A stretch of 64,000 nt of DNA from Acidobacteriota bacterium (GCA_011526565.1 WYBL01000147.1:1-64000); one strand, 5' to 3'; positions 8,197-17,085 are shown, counted from the first letter of the stretch. The notes: generated from the sequence alone by a model not told the origin. Made by a program: numbers and translations.

Positions 8197-9804
8197 CTAC
8201 CGGTGCGGGTCGGGGACGACGGCCGGCTCGGAGACCGGGGTGACCGGGGGATCCGGGACCGGCTGGGCGACCGCCGTGCGGGGGCCGCCCGTGGGGTCGA
8301 AGCGGCCGGGCTGCACGCGTTCCGCGAGCTGGGCCATCGGCTTGTCGAGGAAGGCCAGGAACGGCTTCGGGTAGACGCCGATCCAGAAGCACAGCACGAC
8401 GAGCGGCGCGAGCGTCACGATCTCGCGGGTGTTGATGTCCTGGAGCGAGCGGTTCTCCTCGTGGGTGATCTCGCCCCAGAACACGCGCTGGTAGAGCCAC
8501 AGCAGGTAGGCGGCGCCGAGCACGATGCCGGACACCGCGAAGTAGGCCCAGATCGGCTGCGCCGCGTAGGCGCCCATCAGGATCATCACCTCGCCGACGA
8601 AGCCGTTGAGCAGCGGCAGCCCCATCGAGGCGAGGAACAGGATGAGCGTCAAGGTCGCGTAGATCGGCATCACCTTGGCGAGGCCGCCGAACTGGCTGAT
8701 CTCCTTGGTGTGGCGGCGCTCGTAGATCATGCCGACGATCAGGAACAGCCCGCCCGTCGACAACCCGTGGTTGATCATCTGCAGCACGCTGCCCGAGAGC
8801 CCGACCGGGTTGAGCGCGAACATGCCGAGCATCACGAAGCCGAGGTGGCTGACCGACGAGTACGCCACCAGCTTCTTCATGTCCGTCTGCACCAGCGTGA
8901 CGAGCGCGGCGTAGACGATGCCGATGATCGACAACGTCGCCATCAGCGGCACGAACTGCAGCGTGGCGTAGGGCAGCAGCGGCAGCGAGAAGCGCACGAA
9001 GCCGTAAGTGCCCATCTTCAGCAGGACGCCGGCCAGGATCACGGAGCCCGCGGTCGGGGCCTGGGTGTGGGCGTCGGGCAGCCAGGTGTGGAACGGGAAC
9101 ATCGGCACCTTGATCGCGAAGCCCAGGAAGAAGGCGAGGAAGACCCAGATCTGCAGGTCCGCCGGGACGCCCATCTCCAGCCACTTCGTCAGGTCGAAGG
9201 TGCCGGTCTGCTCGAAGCCGGGCAGCAGGCGCGAGCGGAAGTAGAGGGCGAGGATGCCGAGCAGCATCACCACCGAGCCGACCAGCGTGTAGAGGAAGAA
9301 CTTGATCGCGGCGTAGAGCCGGTTCTCGCCGCCCCAGATGCCGATCAGGAAGTACATCGGCACCAGCATCACTTCCCAGAACACGTAGAACAGGATCAGG
9401 TCGAGCGCGCAGAAGACGCCGATCATGCCGACCTGCAGCAGCAGCAGGAACACGTAGTACGAGCGCACGCGGTCGGTGATGGCGCTCCACGAGCAGTAGA
9501 TGCCGATCATGCCGAGCAGCGTGGTCAGCAGGATCAGGAGCGCCGACACGCCGTCGATGCCGAAGTGGTAGCTGATGCCGAGCGAGGGGATCCACTCGTG
9601 GCGCTCGACGAACTGGAAGCCGTCCGCGCCGCGGTCGAACCAGAACCACAGCGGCAGGCTGACCAGGAAGCCGGTGACGCCGAAGAAGTTGGCGGCGGCG
9701 CGCGCGCGCACGGCGTCCTTGAACGGCGGCAGCAGCAGCACTGCCGCGCCGAGGAGCGGCCAGAACGTGATGATCGAAAGCAGGTTCTCGCGGAGGAAAT
9801 CCAT
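8197..9804 (-). CDS. nuoM: NADH-quinone oxidoreductase subunit M
   Basis: 535 aa, about 14 membrane helices. One of the three antiporter-like subunits of complex I, translocating protons in the inner membrane. Conserved stretches include EVMLVPMYFLIGIWGGENRLYAAIKFFLYT with the key membrane Glu, FKVPMFPFHTWLPDAHTQAPTAGSV (here KVPMFPFHTWLPDAH), and KKLVAYSSVSHLGFVMLG. The start at 9804 is an ATG eight bases after the nuoL stop. The C-terminal 40 residues are Pro-rich and not conserved. No nuoN follows, which is unusual because nuoL-M-N is the normal order. Confidence 0.93.
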   Translation of the reverse strand: MDFLRENLLSIITFWPLLGAAVLLLPPFKDAVRARAAANFFGVTGFLVSLPLWFWFDRGADGFQFVERHEWIPSLGISYHFGIDGVSALLILLTTLLGMIGIYCSWSAITDRVRSYYVFLLLLQVGMIGVFCALDLILFYVFWEVMLVPMYFLIGIWGGENRLYAAIKFFLYTLVGSVVMLLGILALYFRSRLLPGFEQTGTFDLTKWLEMGVPADLQIWVFLAFFLGFAIKVPMFPFHTWLPDAHTQAPTAGSVILAGVLLKMGTYGFVRFSLPLLPYATLQFVPLMATLSIIGIVYAALVTLVQTDMKKLVAYSSVSHLGFVMLGMFALNPVGLSGSVLQMINHGLSTGGLFLIVGMIYERRHTKEISQFGGLAKVMPIYATLTLILFLASMGLPLLNGFVGEVMILMGAYAAQPIWAYFAVSGIVLGAAYLLWLYQRVFWGEITHEENRSLQDINTREIVTLAPLVVLCFWIGVYPKPFLAFLDKPMAQLAERVQPGRFDPTGGPRTAVAQPVPDPPVTPVSEPAVVPDPHR

Positions 9805-9812
9805 GGTCGCCC

Positions 9813-11891
9813 CTAGTAGGTCGCCAGCCGGGTGAGCCCGACGAGCAGCAGCACGCCCATCGCCGAGTAGAGGATGTAGTGCTGCACGAAGCCGTTCTGC
9901 AGGTGCCGCGCGTAGTAGCTGCCGTTGTCGAAGGCGTGGCCCGTGAGGTTGACCAGGCCGTCGACCACGTAGCGGTCCCACAGGTTGGAGAGCTTCGAGA
10001 TCACGTCGCGGGTGAACCAGGCGAGGCCGTTGACGCCGAGCCCCGGCTTCACCTCGCCGCCGCCGCCGTCGACGAACAGCTTGTCGGTGCCGTGCAGGGC
10101 GTGACCGCCGCCGAGCGCCACGCCGCGCACGAAGACCTTGCCGTAGAGCTCGTCCACCCAGTACTTGTTGAGCAGCAGCCGGTGGGCCGGGGCGAAGGTC
10201 TTCGCGAGGCCCGCGGCGCGCGACTGGTCCGCTCCGCCGTAAAGCATCCAGGCGACGCCGATGCCGGCCGCCGCCACCGCGATCGAGACGCCCATCAGCA
10301 GCAGCTCGGTGCCGTGGCCGCCGTCGTGGCCGGCCGCCGCGCCGTGGCCGCCCAGGCTCGCGATGGCCGGGTGCAGGAAGTGCTCGATCCAGTTGGAGCC
10401 GCCCAGCGCGGCCGGGATGCCGAGCAGGCCGGCCGTCACCGCGCCGACGGCGAGCAGCGCCAGCGGGATCGTCATCACCTTCGGCGACTCGTGCAGGTGG
10501 TGCTCCTGCTCGTGGGTGCCGCGGAAGGACCCGGAGAAGGTCAGGTGGTAGAGCCGGAACATGTAGAACGCGGTCATCCCGGCGGTGACCAGGCCCACCG
10601 CCCACACGAGCTGCCCGTAGCCGCCGTGGCTGAAGGCCAGCCACAGGATCTCGTCCTTCGAGAAGAAGCCGGCCAGCGGCGGAATGCCGGCGATCGCGAT
10701 GCAGCCGATCAGCATCGTCGCGTGGGTCCACGGCAGCTTCTTGCGCAGGCCGCCCATCTTCGGCAGCTCCTGCTCGCCGGACATCGCGTGGATCACGGAG
10801 CCGGCGCACAGGAACAGCAGCGCCTTGAAGAAGGCGTGGGTGCCGAGGTGGAACACGCCGGCCGAGAAGGCGCCGACGCCGCAGGCCAGGAACATGTAGC
10901 CGAGCTGGCTGACGGTCGAGTAGGCCAGCACCCGCTTGATGTCGGTCTGGACCAGGCCGATCGAGGCCGCGAAGATCGCGGTGAAGGCGCCGACCAGCGC
11001 CACGACCAGGAGCGCGTTGGGCGCCAGCACGTAGAGCGCCGACGAGCGCGCGACCATGTACACGCCGGCGGTGACCATCGTGGCCGCGTGGATCAGGGCC
11101 GAGACCGGGGTCGGGCCCTCCATCGCGTCGGGCAGCCAGACGTAGAGCGGGACCTGCGCGCTCTTGCCGCAGGCGCCGAGGAACAGCATCAGCGCGGCGA
11201 AGGTCAGCGGCCCGTCCCAGCCCGCCTCGGCGTGGCCGCCGGCGAGGGCCGCGGTCAGCGTCGCGAAGTCGAGGCTGCCGAAGTTCACGAACAGCGTGAA
11301 CAGGCCGATCAGGAAGAAGGCGTCGCCGACGCGGTTGACGATGAACGCCTTCTTGCCGGCGTCCGCCGCGCTCTGCTTGTGGTACCAGAAGCCGATCAGC
11401 AGGTAGGAGCAGAGGCCGACGCCCTCCCAGCCGACGAACAGGACCAGGAAATTGGCGCCCATCACCAGCGTCAGCATCGAGAACATGAACAGGTTCAGGT
11501 ACGAGAAGAAGCGCGCGTAGCCGGGGTCGTGGGCCATGTAGCCGGCCGCGTAGACGTGGATCAGGAAGCCCACGCCGCAGACGACCATCAGCATCACCGA
11601 CGACAGCGGGTCGACCCGCAGCGCCCAGTCGATGGCGAACGGGCGCGGGCCCGCCACGGTCTCGGCCATGCCGCCCGGGATCCACGAGAACAGCACCTGG
11701 CCGATCTGGTGGCCGGGACTGCCAGCGGCCTCGATCACCGCGAAGATCGACAGCAGCAGCGAGAGGGCGACGGTGCTCCAGGCGACGGCCGTGACGAACG
11801 GCTTCGGCTTCGCGAGGCGGGTCCCCACGGCGAAGTTGAGGACGAACCCGAGGAGCGGGAGAAGGGGGATCAGGAAGAGGTATCCGCTCAT
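9813..11891 (-). CDS. nuoL: NADH-quinone oxidoreductase subunit L
   Basis: 692 aa, with the long C-terminal lateral helix region expected of NuoL. The core has FVGWEGVGLCSYLLIGFW with the critical Glu, QVPLYVWLPDAMEGPTPVSALIHAATMV, and TDIKRVLAYSTVSQLGYMFL. The ATG follows AAGGAG at ideal spacing. It precedes nuoM by eight bases. Upstream (88 bases) is a molybdopterin-type gene rather than nuoK, so this is a detached L-M module. It may complete a split complex I encoded elsewhere or serve in an alternative ion-pumping complex. Confidence 0.93.
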   Translation of the reverse strand: MSGYLFLIPLLPLLGFVLNFAVGTRLAKPKPFVTAVAWSTVALSLLLSIFAVIEAAGSPGHQIGQVLFSWIPGGMAETVAGPRPFAIDWALRVDPLSSVMLMVVCGVGFLIHVYAAGYMAHDPGYARFFSYLNLFMFSMLTLVMGANFLVLFVGWEGVGLCSYLLIGFWYHKQSAADAGKKAFIVNRVGDAFFLIGLFTLFVNFGSLDFATLTAALAGGHAEAGWDGPLTFAALMLFLGACGKSAQVPLYVWLPDAMEGPTPVSALIHAATMVTAGVYMVARSSALYVLAPNALLVVALVGAFTAIFAASIGLVQTDIKRVLAYSTVSQLGYMFLACGVGAFSAGVFHLGTHAFFKALLFLCAGSVIHAMSGEQELPKMGGLRKKLPWTHATMLIGCIAIAGIPPLAGFFSKDEILWLAFSHGGYGQLVWAVGLVTAGMTAFYMFRLYHLTFSGSFRGTHEQEHHLHESPKVMTIPLALLAVGAVTAGLLGIPAALGGSNWIEHFLHPAIASLGGHGAAAGHDGGHGTELLLMGVSIAVAAAGIGVAWMLYGGADQSRAAGLAKTFAPAHRLLLNKYWVDELYGKVFVRGVALGGGHALHGTDKLFVDGGGGEVKPGLGVNGLAWFTRDVISKLSNLWDRYVVDGLVNLTGHAFDNGSYYARHLQNGFVQHYILYSAMGVLLLVGLTRLATY

Positions 11892-11979
11892 GGCTCCTTG
11901 TTTCAGGTGTTGGAGCGACGGAGCAACGTCGTTCGACCGGGGGGATGCTAGCAGAAAGCGGGCCAGCCCCCGGCCGAGT

Positions 11980-12462
11980 TCAGCCCTTCGGCGGGTGTTC
12001 GGTGCGGCCGGCGAGCAGATCGGCCACGTGGGGCAGCAGCGGCACGAGGCACGACAGGCCGTCGCGCACGCCGGACGGGCTGCCCGGCAGGTTGACGATC
12101 AGGCAGGTCCCGCGCAGGCCCGCGACGCCGCGCGAGAGCGGGGCCAGTGACGTGCGCTGAAGACCCTGAGCCCGAAGGAGTTCGGCGATTCCCGGGGCCT
12201 CCCGCTCGAACACGTCGCGGGTCGCTTCCGGGGTGACGTCGCGGGCCGCGAAACCCGTCCCGCCGGTGGTCAAGACGAGGTCGGCCTCCATCGCCAGCAG
12301 GCGCAGCGCCGCGGCGATCTCTGCGCGCTCGTCGGGCACGACCCGGCAGGCGATCACCTCGTGGCCGGCATCGCGCAACGCCTGCGCCGCCTCGGCGCCG
12401 GAGCGGTCCTCGCGCACGCCCCGCGCCACCCCGTCCGAAACCGTCAGCACCGCCGCCCGCAT
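11980..12462 (-). CDS. MogA/MoaB family molybdopterin-binding protein
   Basis: 160 aa. Motifs are LTTGGTGFAARDVTPEAT (about residues 64-81) and LIVNLPGSPSGVRD, both characteristic of the MPT-adenylyltransferase/MoaB fold. This family adenylates molybdopterin before molybdenum insertion. The length suits a single-domain MogA or MoaB; the two cannot be told apart here. The gene sits 88 bases upstream of nuoL on the same strand, so cotranscription is possible though functionally unexpected. Confidence 0.85.
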   Translation of the reverse strand: MRAAVLTVSDGVARGVREDRSGAEAAQALRDAGHEVIACRVVPDERAEIAAALRLLAMEADLVLTTGGTGFAARDVTPEATRDVFEREAPGIAELLRAQGLQRTSLAPLSRGVAGLRGTCLIVNLPGSPSGVRDGLSCLVPLLPHVADLLAGRTEHPPKG

Positions 12463-12497
12463 GTTGACGAGAGCTTACACGCCCGATCGCCGGTCGC

Positions 12498-12506
12498 TGT
12501 TATAGA
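12498..12506 (+). promoter_or_regulatory. Extended -10 promoter element, first VWA gene
   Basis: TGTTATAGA is an extended -10 (TG, one base, TATAGA) ending nine bases before the ATG at 12515. A transcript starting about seven bases after it would have at most two leader bases, making the message effectively leaderless. No good -35 is at 17 bases, which extended -10 promoters tolerate. Confidence 0.45.
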
Positions 12507-12514
12507 GTGGGAGC

Positions 12515-13375
12515 ATGCTCCCCTTCGTGCTGTCGCTGTTGCTGGCCCAGGCCGCCGCCCCCGCCGTCGAGGTCCGGGCGCTCGACGCCGCGTTCTTCGA
12601 CAAGGCGGGGGTGCCGGTCACCGACCTCACGTCCGAGGAGGTCGCGGTCGTCGAGAACGGCACCGCGCGCGCGACGCTGTCGTTTCGTCGCGACGAACGG
12701 CCGCTGCACCTCGTGGTGCTGGTCGACAGCTCGCAGCCGCTCGGCAGCGACTTCCGGCAGCAGTTCGTGAACGCGGTGGCGGCGGCGATCGCGCGGCTGC
12801 CCGAGGGCACGCGCTACGCGCTGTGGACGACGGGCGACCGGCCGACGAAGCTGGTCGACTTCACGGACGACCGCAGCCTGGCGGCGCCGGCGCTGCGCCG
12901 CGTGTTCCCGCAGGGCGGCAACCGCGTGCTCGATGCCATCGTCGAGGCGGGCGAGGCGCTGCGCGAGACCGCCGAAGGCGCGCGGGCGGCGATGCTGATC
13001 GTGTCCGGCGTCGGCATCGGCTTCACCGACGTCCCCCGACACCGGGTCGTCGACGAGGGGCTGCGCCACCCCGTGCGCTACCTGGTGCTGCAGGTCTCCG
13101 ACCTCGGCACCCCCGAAGGCGGCGAGGTCAGCCGCTTCGACTACGAGTACGTGTTCAACACCCTCGCCAGCCGCAGCGGCGGCCGCCACGAGACGGTGCT
13201 CTCGTCGATGGCGGTGTCGAAGGCGCTGCCCGCGCTGGCGGCCGAGCTGGCGGCGGGCTACCGCGTCGTCTACGACGCGCTGCCCGGCGCGAAGAAGCGC
13301 AAGCTGGAGCTGACGGTGGCCCGCCCCGGCGTGGTCGCCCGCTTCGGCGAGAGCGTGCCGGCCCGCGAACCGTGA
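12515..13375 (+). CDS. Exported VWA-like protein with degenerate MIDAS (acidobacterial type)
   Basis: 286 aa. A short hydrophobic N-terminus (MLPFVLSLLLAQAAAP) acts as a signal peptide. Then comes a beta-rich segment (VRALDAAFFDKAGVPVTDLTSEEVAVVENG) typical of acidobacterial VWFA-related proteins, and a VWA-like fold starting HLVVLVDSSQPL. A true metal site has DxSxS; here DSSQP lacks the second serine, so the metal site is probably lost. The rest keeps the alternating strands of the fold (AMLIVSG). It overlaps the next VWA gene by GTGA. Probably a periplasmic or surface protein paired with its metal-competent neighbour. Confidence 0.75.
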   Translation: MLPFVLSLLLAQAAAPAVEVRALDAAFFDKAGVPVTDLTSEEVAVVENGTARATLSFRRDERPLHLVVLVDSSQPLGSDFRQQFVNAVAAAIARLPEGTRYALWTTGDRPTKLVDFTDDRSLAAPALRRVFPQGGNRVLDAIVEAGEALRETAEGARAAMLIVSGVGIGFTDVPRHRVVDEGLRHPVRYLVLQVSDLGTPEGGEVSRFDYEYVFNTLASRSGGRHETVLSSMAVSKALPALAAELAAGYRVVYDALPGAKKRKLELTVARPGVVARFGESVPAREP

Positions 13376-14310
13376 GCACGCCCCGCCGCCTGTTCCTCGG
13401 CTCGCTGCTCGGGGCCGCCGCGCTGCCGCTGCGCGGCCAGGCGCCGCCGCGGCCGCGCGCCACGCCACGGCCGCCGGTCTTCGAGGTCGAGATCGACGTC
13501 ATCAACCTGACCGTCTCGGTCACCGACGCGGCGGGCCGCTACACGACCGGCCTCGGCCGCGACGACTTCGCCGTCTACGAAGACGGCGTGCGCCAGGAGC
13601 TGTCGCTGTTCACGGCCGACCGGCTGCCGATCTCGCTGTGCGTGATGATCGACTGCTCGGCCTCGATGGACCAGAAGCTGAAGGCGGCGCAGCAGGCGGC
13701 GAAGCGCTTCATCGGCACCCTGCAGCCGGGCGACACCGCGCAGGTCGTGCAGTTCAACGACCGCCGCACCGTGCTGCAGGACTACACGGGCGACCGCGAG
13801 GCGCTCGGGCAGGCGATCGGCCGGCTGGAGGCGTGGGGCTCGACCTCGCTCTACAACGCGGTCTACGTGAGCCTCAAGGAGCTGGGCCGGCAGCGCGACC
13901 GCGAGCTGCGCCGCCGCGCCGTCGTGCTGCTCTCCGACGGCGAGGACACGACGTCGCTCGTCAACGACGAGCAGGTGATCGACCTCGCCAAGCGCACCGA
14001 GGTGGCGATCTACTCGATCTCGCTGCGCGAGCGCGGCTTCGAGAACCGCGGCCAGAGCTTCAGCCAGGCCGCTTACGTGCTCTCCACGCTGGCCCGCGAC
14101 ACCGGCGGCCAGGTCCACTTCCCGACCGGGATCTCGGAACTCGACACCGTGTACGACCGCATCGCGGAGGAGCTGCGCTCGCAGTACAGCCTGGGCTACG
14201 TGTCGACCAACAAGCGCCGCGACGGCAAGTGGCGGCGCATCGTCGTCCGGGTGCCGAGCCGCGACGACGTGGTGCTCCGCGCCAAGCTCGGCTACTTCGG
14301 ACCGGCCTGA
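13372..14310 (+). CDS. Exported VWA domain protein with probable Tat signal
   Basis: 312 aa, GTG start overlapping the previous stop. The N-terminus STPRRLFLGSLLGAAALPL resembles a twin-arginine signal. The leader segment FEVEIDVINLTVSVTDAAG is the acidobacterial VWFA-related N-domain. The VWA domain has an intact MIDAS DCSASMD at about residues 92-98, then STSLYNAV and VVLLSDGEDTTS, the usual Thr and Asp metal ligands. It ends with a strand-rich tail (VVRVPSRDDVVLRAKLGYFGP) seen in TIGR03436-type proteins. Likely a metal-dependent ligand-binding or adhesion partner in the periplasm. Confidence 0.82.
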   Translation: MSTPRRLFLGSLLGAAALPLRGQAPPRPRATPRPPVFEVEIDVINLTVSVTDAAGRYTTGLGRDDFAVYEDGVRQELSLFTADRLPISLCVMIDCSASMDQKLKAAQQAAKRFIGTLQPGDTAQVVQFNDRRTVLQDYTGDREALGQAIGRLEAWGSTSLYNAVYVSLKELGRQRDRELRRRAVVLLSDGEDTTSLVNDEQVIDLAKRTEVAIYSISLRERGFENRGQSFSQAAYVLSTLARDTGGQVHFPTGISELDTVYDRIAEELRSQYSLGYVSTNKRRDGKWRRIVVRVPSRDDVVLRAKLGYFGPA

Positions 14311-14339
14311 TCATTCTGGAGTCGCGGAGCCGCCTGGCG

Positions 14340-14376
14340 GCGTCTCCGCGCTCCTCGGGGGCTCCGTCGGAGACGC
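14340..14376. terminator. Probable bidirectional terminator hairpin
   Basis: GCGTCTCCG (14340-14348) and CGGAGACGC (14368-14376) form a perfect 9-bp stem with a 19-base loop between the convergent VWA and small exported-protein genes. There is no clear T-run on either side, so it could act as a Rho-independent-like or RNA-stabilising structure. Confidence 0.4.
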
Positions 14377-14407
14377 AGCCTCCTCCGCCCCCGAACCCCC
14401 AGGCGCC

Positions 14408-14839
14408 CTACTCGACCCAGACGCGGATGCGTTCGGTGTCTTTCTCGACCTCGACGAGGGGCTGACCCTTCTGGAGCTGGGCCAGGACCTCCTTGAGCTT
14501 GAGGCCGCAGTGGGGCTCCTTCGCGGCCTTGTCGCCGCAGCTCCAGTGCACCGGCGCCTCGTCGCCGAAGATCTCGACCACCGCCAGCGGCAGGTTGACG
14601 CTGACGCGGCGCTTGCCGCTCGCCTTGTCGAAGACCTCGACCTTGAACCAGGTCGGCTTCTCCCCGCGCGTCGCGTTCGCCGGGTTCGCGGCCGGCGTCG
14701 CCTTCGCGGCCGGCGTCGCCTCCACCTGCGGCGCCGCCTGGGTGGCGCGCTTCACGACCTCGAGGTCGTCGTCGGCCGCGAAGGCCGTCAGCCCGAGCGA
14801 CGCGCACACGCCCAGCGCGATCGCGATTGCCTTCTTCAT
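14408..14839 (-). CDS. Small exported protein with shared C-terminal module
   Basis: 143 aa. Signal peptide MKKAIAIALGVCASLGLTAFA, then an Ala/Pro-rich linker (to about residue 60), then an 80-residue module. The module runs from WFKVEVFDKASGKRRVSVNL through PLAVVEIF to VEVEKDTERIRVWVE. The same pattern (VxVF, VPxxL, EVE, RVxVWxE) ends the next gene upstream and the lipoprotein that opens the operon. Two Cys (SCGD and PHCGL) occur only in this copy. It is the last gene of the sigma/anti-sigma operon, seven bases after its paralogue. I do not recognise a named function; the module resembles SHOCT-like domains seen near anti-sigma factors. Confidence 0.7.
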   Translation of the reverse strand: MKKAIAIALGVCASLGLTAFAADDDLEVVKRATQAAPQVEATPAAKATPAANPANATRGEKPTWFKVEVFDKASGKRRVSVNLPLAVVEIFGDEAPVHWSCGDKAAKEPHCGLKLKEVLAQLQKGQPLVEVEKDTERIRVWVE

Positions 14840-14846
14840 CCCGCCC

Positions 14847-15695
14847 TCACTCGATCCAGATCTGCACCCGGTCGCCTTCGCCCTCGACCTCGAGGATCCG
14901 CGTCGGCGGCAGCGCGCGCAGCTTGTCCCACAGCGAATCGGCGTCGTAGCCCTCGGCGCGCAACTCGCGGCGCACGTCGTCGGGCAGCGCCTTGAACAGC
15001 AGGTCGGCCAGCGCGAACGGCACGTTGATCGACACCTTCGGCTGGCTCTGGCCGCGCTCGAAGACCCGCACCTTGACCCACTCCGCGCGCCCCGCCCGCG
15101 GCGCCGGCGGGGCGGTGCCTCCCCCGCCCCCGGCGAGCGAGGCCGGGTCGAGCCGCAGCAGGTGGAGGCGGGCGCGGTCGACCAGGTCGGGATCGCGCTC
15201 GCTGGCCACGATCTCGCGCAGCACCGGCACCGCCAGCGCCCCCGCCTCGCCGCCGAGCCCGGCGACCTGCAGTGCCGCGAAATAGCGCACGGTGCGGTTG
15301 CGGTCGCCGAGCGCCTCGCGCAGCGGGTTGAGGTAGTTCGCCCTGCCGCCGCGGTAGAGCCGCGCGGCCAGCGACACCCGCGCGGTGCGCGCCTCCTCGA
15401 CGAGCGTCGAGTCGGCCGGGCGCCGGGTCAGGAAGCTCGTGTACTCGCGGAACGCGCGCTCGTGCTCGCCGGCCCCCTCGCTGCAGCGCGCCACCCAGTA
15501 GGCGGCCGCGTCGGCCTCGGGACCGCGGCCGGCGGCGAGCGGTTCCCAGATCGCGCGCGCCTCCGGGTAGCGCTTGTCGAAGAACAGCGCCTTGGCGCTG
15601 CGCACGTCGGCTTCCGCCGGAGCGGTGGCGGACACCGGCGCCGCGGCCAGCGCCGCGCACAGCAGGAACAGGGCCGCGCGCTTCGTCCGCTTCAT
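14847..15695 (-). CDS. Exported TPR/HEAT-repeat protein with shared C-terminal module
   Basis: 282 aa. Signal peptide to about residue 27 (ending VSATAPA). TPR-like repeats follow (AKALFFDKRYPEARAIWEPL, AAYWVARCSEGAGEHERAF), then a HEAT-like block (LREALGDRNRTVRYFAALQVAGLG; PVLREIVASERDPDLVDRAR). A Gly/Pro linker leads to the same C-terminal module as its neighbours (EWVKVRVFERG, VSINVPFALADLLF, EVEGEGDRVQIWIE). The ATG overlaps the anti-sigma stop. The repeats suggest protein binding in the periplasm, and the module may report to or be regulated by the anti-sigma system. No known family name. Confidence 0.72.
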   Translation of the reverse strand: MKRTKRAALFLLCAALAAAPVSATAPAEADVRSAKALFFDKRYPEARAIWEPLAAGRGPEADAAAYWVARCSEGAGEHERAFREYTSFLTRRPADSTLVEEARTARVSLAARLYRGGRANYLNPLREALGDRNRTVRYFAALQVAGLGGEAGALAVPVLREIVASERDPDLVDRARLHLLRLDPASLAGGGGGTAPPAPRAGRAEWVKVRVFERGQSQPKVSINVPFALADLLFKALPDDVRRELRAEGYDADSLWDKLRALPPTRILEVEGEGDRVQIWIE

Positions 15696-16471
15696 CCCTG
15701 GAGCTCCCGGGCCAGCAGGTCGGCCTTCATGATCAGCCGGCGGCGGCGGATCTCCTCCTGCACCGGCCGCAGGTCGGAGCGGCGCACGGCAGCGGGCAGT
15801 TCCGCCACCTCGCGCAGCACGTCGGAGACGTCGTCGAGCAGCGGTCGCGCGCCGGCCACGGCGTCGTGGTCGAGGTCGACGAGCAGCGCTCGTCGCTCGA
15901 GCAGCACGCGGCTGCGGGCCGTCTCGTCGGCCAGGTTCAGCGTGCCGCCCGGGTGGCCGGCGTCGATCGGCGTGGCGACCGCCACCAGCAGCGCCTGGGC
16001 GTCGTCGAGGTAGCGCGCGGCCTGCTCGCGGGCCAGGTTGCGCTCGATCCGGTCCAGCAGCTCCGGGCTGACCGCCGCCTGCGGCTCTGCCACGCTCGTG
16101 CCCGGGGCGGCAGCGCGCTCGCCACCCGGCATCGTCATCATCATCGCCAGCGCGGCGCAGGCGAGGAGCGAGGCGGCGCCGGCCGCCAGCCGCCAGCGCG
16201 GCGCGCGGGCAGCGGCGGCCCTGGCGTCGAGCTCCGCCCGCACCCGGGCCGCGAGCGCCCCGGCCGCCAGCGGCGGCTCGCTCCACAGGTGCTCGTCGCG
16301 CGGGATCGCGTCGAGCGCGGCGCGCAGCGCCTCGTGCTCGGCCCGGCACGCCGCGCAGCCGTGCAGGTGGCGCACGGCGCGGTCGCGCTCGCGGCCCGTG
16401 AGGGCGCCGGTCGCCAGCAGGGCCGTCGCGCGCTGGTGGTGGTGATGGAACAGGCGGGCGAGGGGATTCAT
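15692..16471 (-). CDS. Transmembrane zinc-finger anti-sigma factor
   Basis: 259 aa. The N-terminal HxxxCxxC zinc-binding motif HLHGCAAC (about residues 35-42) is the anti-sigma domain that holds the sigma factor in the cytoplasm. A membrane segment lies near residues 95-112 (LAAGAASLLACAALAMMM). The C-terminal part, about 145 residues, is predicted outside and mostly helical (SPELLDRIERNLAREQAARYL, LRPVQEEIRRRRLIMKADLL). Overlaps on both sides (ATGA) couple it to the sigma factor and to the exported repeat protein. The periplasmic half is presumably the sensor. Confidence 0.88.
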   Translation of the reverse strand: MNPLARLFHHHHQRATALLATGALTGRERDRAVRHLHGCAACRAEHEALRAALDAIPRDEHLWSEPPLAAGALAARVRAELDARAAAARAPRWRLAAGAASLLACAALAMMMTMPGGERAAAPGTSVAEPQAAVSPELLDRIERNLAREQAARYLDDAQALLVAVATPIDAGHPGGTLNLADETARSRVLLERRALLVDLDHDAVAGARPLLDDVSDVLREVAELPAAVRRSDLRPVQEEIRRRRLIMKADLLARELQG

Positions 16472-17085
16472 GGGCGCAGGTCCAGCAGCCGCTGCCGCAC
16501 GCGCTGGAGCGCGCGATGCAGGCTGCTCTTGACGGTGCCGAGCGAGAGCCCGAGGGTGCGGGCGATCTCGTCGAGACTGTGCTCCTCGTAGTGGCGCAGC
16601 ACGAACACGGCGCGCTGGGTCGCGGGCAGGCCGCGCAGCGCCGCGTCGACGCGGGCCCGCGTCTCGCGGCCGGCGACGCCGCGGTCGGGCGCCGGCTGCA
16701 CGCACTCGAGCGCCTGGTCGTGGTCGCCTTCGGCCAGCGGCTCCATGAAGCGGCCGCGCCGCTTGCTGCGCCGGTAGCGGTCGATCGCCTGGTTGACCAG
16801 GATGCGGGTCAGCCACGGGCCGACGTCCGCGCTGTCGCGCCAGGAGCCGGCCCGCTCGACCACCTTGACGAACGCCTCCTGCACGCAGTCGAGCGCGTCG
16901 TCGGGGTCGCGCAGGTACGACAGCGCGATCCGGTACAGGCGGCGGTAGTGGCGCTCGACCAGCGGCGCGAGCGCCTCGCGGTCGCCTGCCACCAGCCGCG
17001 CCATCAGCTCGCGATCGCTGGCTTCCACGGGGATCGGGGCCGAGGATGCCACGAGCGGGGCCGCGTCGAGGCTCACCGCAACCAT
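16468..17085 (-). CDS. ECF-type RNA polymerase sigma factor
   Basis: 205 aa. Region 2 runs from ELMARLVAGDREAL to ILVNQAIDRYRRSKRR, with the -10-recognising DDALDCVQEAFVKV. Region 4 has LPATQRAVFVLRHYEEHSLDEIA and the recognition helix LSLGTVKSSLHRAL. ATG at 17085 lies within the last codons of the upstream lipoprotein gene (13-base overlap). The stop overlaps the anti-sigma start by four bases. The gene order predicts release from the anti-sigma factor by an envelope signal. An upstream GTG or ATG is not needed to cover region 2. Confidence 0.92.
   Translation of the reverse strand: MVAVSLDAAPLVASSAPIPVEASDRELMARLVAGDREALAPLVERHYRRLYRIALSYLRDPDDALDCVQEAFVKVVERAGSWRDSADVGPWLTRILVNQAIDRYRRSKRRGRFMEPLAEGDHDQALECVQPAPDRGVAGRETRARVDAALRGLPATQRAVFVLRHYEEHSLDEIARTLGLSLGTVKSSLHRALQRVRQRLLDLRP

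Noticed and set aside
14311..14407. Small RNA between convergent genes
   Set aside because: Only a hairpin is visible and no promoter; a terminator is the simpler reading.
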